The notes under the pieces are model-generated. The model made no database searches and was not told where the DNA came from. It was given only the letters and a program-made list of their open reading frames with translations. A stretch of 6,261 nt of DNA from NCBI GenBank assembly GCA_013140395.1, contig JABFSY010000455.1:1-6261 (forward strand). The letters are read 5' to 3'. The first letter of the stretch is position 1, and every line of letters begins with the position of its first letter. Positions 5,518-6,261 of this stretch are shown here, piece by piece. Made by a program: the position numbers and the translations under genes. This DNA is from Cyclobacteriaceae bacterium (lineage in GTDB: Bacteria > Bacteroidota > Bacteroidia > Cytophagales > Cyclobacteriaceae).

Positions 5518-5550
5518 AGGCGTCAGACCGCTTTGAGCGGTCAGACGCCT
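5518..5550. repeat. 15-bp-arm palindrome with 3-nt loop
   Basis: The arms 5518-5532 (AGGCGTCAGACCGCT) and 5536-5550 (AGCGGTCAGACGCCT) are complementary at 14 of 15 positions around the loop TTG. The single mismatch (A opposite A, T opposite T on the other strand) lies in the middle of each arm, within TCAGAC, which therefore appears as a direct repeat inside the inverted repeat. It is GC-rich and would form a strong hairpin or cruciform. It has no U-tract, so it is not a typical terminator. Confidence 0.85.
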
Positions 5551-5580
5551 TGCTATCGCTATCGGAACGAAACCCCCACA

Positions 5581-5612
5581 AAACAAAAAACCCCGAGCAT
5601 TCCGCCCGGGGC
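5581..5612 (-). terminator. Rho-independent terminator, leftward (probably for ahcY)
   Basis: In leftward RNA, CCCCGGGC (5611-5604) pairs with GCUCGGGG (5598-5591) through one G·U wobble around the loop GGAAU, giving an 8-bp GC-rich stem. Six U residues (5590-5585), a G and three more U follow. On the plus strand the stem has an A·C mismatch and no U-run, so it works leftwards only. It lies about 185 bp past the ahcY stop, which gives ahcY a long structured 3' UTR and insulates the TerB-like gene. Confidence 0.8.
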
Positions 5613-5659
5613 CTCTCTAATTTGCAAGCAGAGAGTTTTATCTTAATGCATTTTTGCAT
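5613..5659. repeat. Two small adjacent hairpins
   Basis: CTCTCT (5613-5618) pairs with AGAGAG (5630-5635) over an 11-nt loop and is followed on the plus strand by TTTTATCTT. ATGCA (5646-5650) pairs with TGCAT (5655-5659) over TTTT. Both are exact but short. They fill the space between the terminator and the REP-like element, so this stretch has almost no unpaired sequence. The first could act as a weak rightward terminator. Confidence 0.45.
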
Positions 5660-5705
5660 GTCAGACTGAGCTTGTCGAAGTCAGTTTCGACAGGCTCAAC
5701 TTGAC
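5660..5705 (+). repeat. REP-like imperfect inverted repeat, copy 2
   Basis: Second copy of the element at 4951-5014, same orientation. Arms 5660-5679 and 5686-5705 enclose a loop of only 6 nt, against 24 nt in copy 1. The left arms differ at 1 of 20 positions. The right arms share an identical 17-nt core (GTTTCGACAGGCTCAAC) and the shared tail TGACAACG. The 2x2 internal mismatch and the U·G wobble are kept, and one outer G-C pair of copy 1 is G·U here. It falls in the ahcY 3' UTR, antisense to that gene. Confidence 0.8.
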
Positions 5706-5742
5706 AACGTGTTTAGAAATACGCTTAACTAACAATGGCAAT

Positions 5743-5798
5743 CGACCATCGACCAACGATCAACCAACAACGATCATCGACCAACGACCAACGACTTA
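5743..5798 (+). repeat. Heptamer tandem array, unit CGACCAA, eight copies
   Basis: Eight consecutive 7-bp units with no indels: CGACCAT, CGACCAA, CGATCAA, CCAACAA, CGATCAT, CGACCAA, CGACCAA, CGACTTA. The last unit contains the complement of the ahcY stop codon (5798-5796), so on the coding strand the array begins at the stop and fills the first 55 bp of the 3' UTR as GTTGGTC-like repeats. The period equals that of the two arrays near 2800, but the unit differs. Confidence 0.9.
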
Positions 5799-6261
5799 AT
5801 ACCTATAATAATCCGGCTTAAACGGACCATTCACCGGCACACCAATGTACTTGGCTTGCTCTTCCGATAGCTCCTCCAACTCCACACCAATTTTCTTCAA
5901 GTGCAAGCGAGCCACCTTCTCATCCAAATGCTTGGGCAACATGTACACTTTCTTTTCATACTTGTCAGTGTTCACCCACAACTCCAACTGCGCAAGCACC
6001 TGGTTCGTAAATGAATTCGACATTACAAACGAAGGGTGACCTGTGGCGCAACCTAAGTTCACCAAACGACCTTCCGCTAGTAATATCACCTGGCGACCGT
6101 TCTTCATCGTATACAAATCCACCTGCGGCTTCACTTCATCTTTCGATGCATTCTTGTTCAACCAGGCCACGTCAATCTCATTATCAAAATGGCCGATGTT
6201 ACACACAATGGCCTTGTCCTTCATGTTTTCAAAATGCTTGCCTAATACGATGCCCGAGTTA
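5796..6261 (-). CDS. ahcY: S-adenosylhomocysteine hydrolase, C-terminal part (5' end outside the window)
   Basis: Cytoplasmic NAD-dependent enzyme that splits S-adenosylhomocysteine into adenosine and homocysteine, clearing the product inhibitor of SAM-dependent methyltransferases. The 154 codons present belong to the NAD-binding and C-terminal region. The frame is open to the window edge, starting [19 protein letters not shown]. Landmarks are [36 protein letters not shown], and [18 protein letters not shown], which is almost invariant in the family. The C-terminus KPDYYRY carries the Lys and Tyr that reach into the NAD site of the neighbouring subunit. An internal Met at 6224 is not the start, because the upstream codons match the family. 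The stop overlaps a heptamer array, and a leftward terminator lies about 185 bp downstream. Confidence 0.97.
   Translation of the reverse strand, partial: NSGIVLGKHFENMKDKAIVCNIGHFDNEIDVAWLNKNASKDEVKPQVDLYTMKNGRQVILLAEGRLVNLGCATGHPSFVMSNSFTNQVLAQLELWVNTDKYEKKVYMLPKHLDEKVARLHLKKIGVELEELSEEQAKYIGVPVNGPFKPDYYRY

Larger units (their letters stand above)
5400..5795. other. 396-bp intergenic region rich in palindromes and repeats
   Basis: The gap between the TerB-like gene and ahcY has no convincing gene. From left to right it holds a likely promoter zone for the TerB-like gene (5400-5480, with a run of nine A at 5455-5463 but no clear -7 box), a half-copy of the REP-like element (5494-5505), a 15-bp palindrome (5518-5550), a leftward intrinsic terminator (5581-5612), two small hairpins (5613-5635 and 5646-5659), a full REP-like element (5660-5705) and a heptamer array that reaches into the ahcY stop codon (5743-5798). 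An open frame crosses it rightwards but is built mostly from these repeats. Confidence 0.8.

Noticed and set aside
5379..5669. 96-residue rightward open frame in the gap before ahcY
   Set aside because: It is composed of the palindrome, the terminator stem and hairpins, has no recognisable fold, overlaps the TerB-like start, and has no promoter or upstream gene; repeats of this kind often leave chance open frames.

Overview
The window looks like chromosomal DNA from a member of the Bacteroidota, most likely a Cytophagales-type bacterium. This is inferred from three things. Most start codons have no Shine-Dalgarno sequence. Two starts are preceded by TAnnTTTG-like -7 promoter boxes. The SulP, UPF0175/DUF3368, TerB-like and acyltransferase proteins have the flavour of that phylum. 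No rRNA, tRNA or marker gene is present to fix the taxonomy.

Layout. From 1 to 862 two genes run leftwards: the first 163 codons of a SulP anion transporter (cut by the window edge) and, upstream of it, a small Cys- and acid-rich membrane-anchored or exported protein of unknown function. A divergent promoter region (863-992) separates them from a rightward block. That block holds a MarC-family membrane protein, a UPF0175 antitoxin / DUF3368 PIN-toxin pair and RNase HI. Antitoxin and toxin overlap by 8 bp, and toxin and rnhA overlap by 4 bp (ATGA), so the last three are almost certainly one translationally coupled unit. After a gap filled with 7-bp tandem repeats come a bile acid:sodium symporter (BASS/SBF) family transporter and, 4 bp later, a PlsC-like acyltransferase.

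The right third has two leftward genes: a small TerB-like protein (5022-5399), and the C-terminal 154 codons of S-adenosylhomocysteine hydrolase (ahcY, 5796-6261), whose 5' part lies outside the window. The 396-bp gap between them has no convincing gene but is dense with structure: a 15-bp palindrome, a leftward intrinsic terminator, two small hairpins, a REP-like inverted repeat and a third heptamer array. A second copy of the REP-like element lies between the convergent acyltransferase and TerB-like genes.

How the genes work together. Most are ordinary housekeeping or transport genes with no shared pathway. The one functional module is the toxin-antitoxin pair with RNase HI attached, which places two RNA-cleaving enzymes on one message. 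The least explained part of the window is non-coding: three arrays with different units but the same 7-bp period, and a pair of oriented inverted repeats. I found no CRISPR array, transposase or convincing new multigene system.
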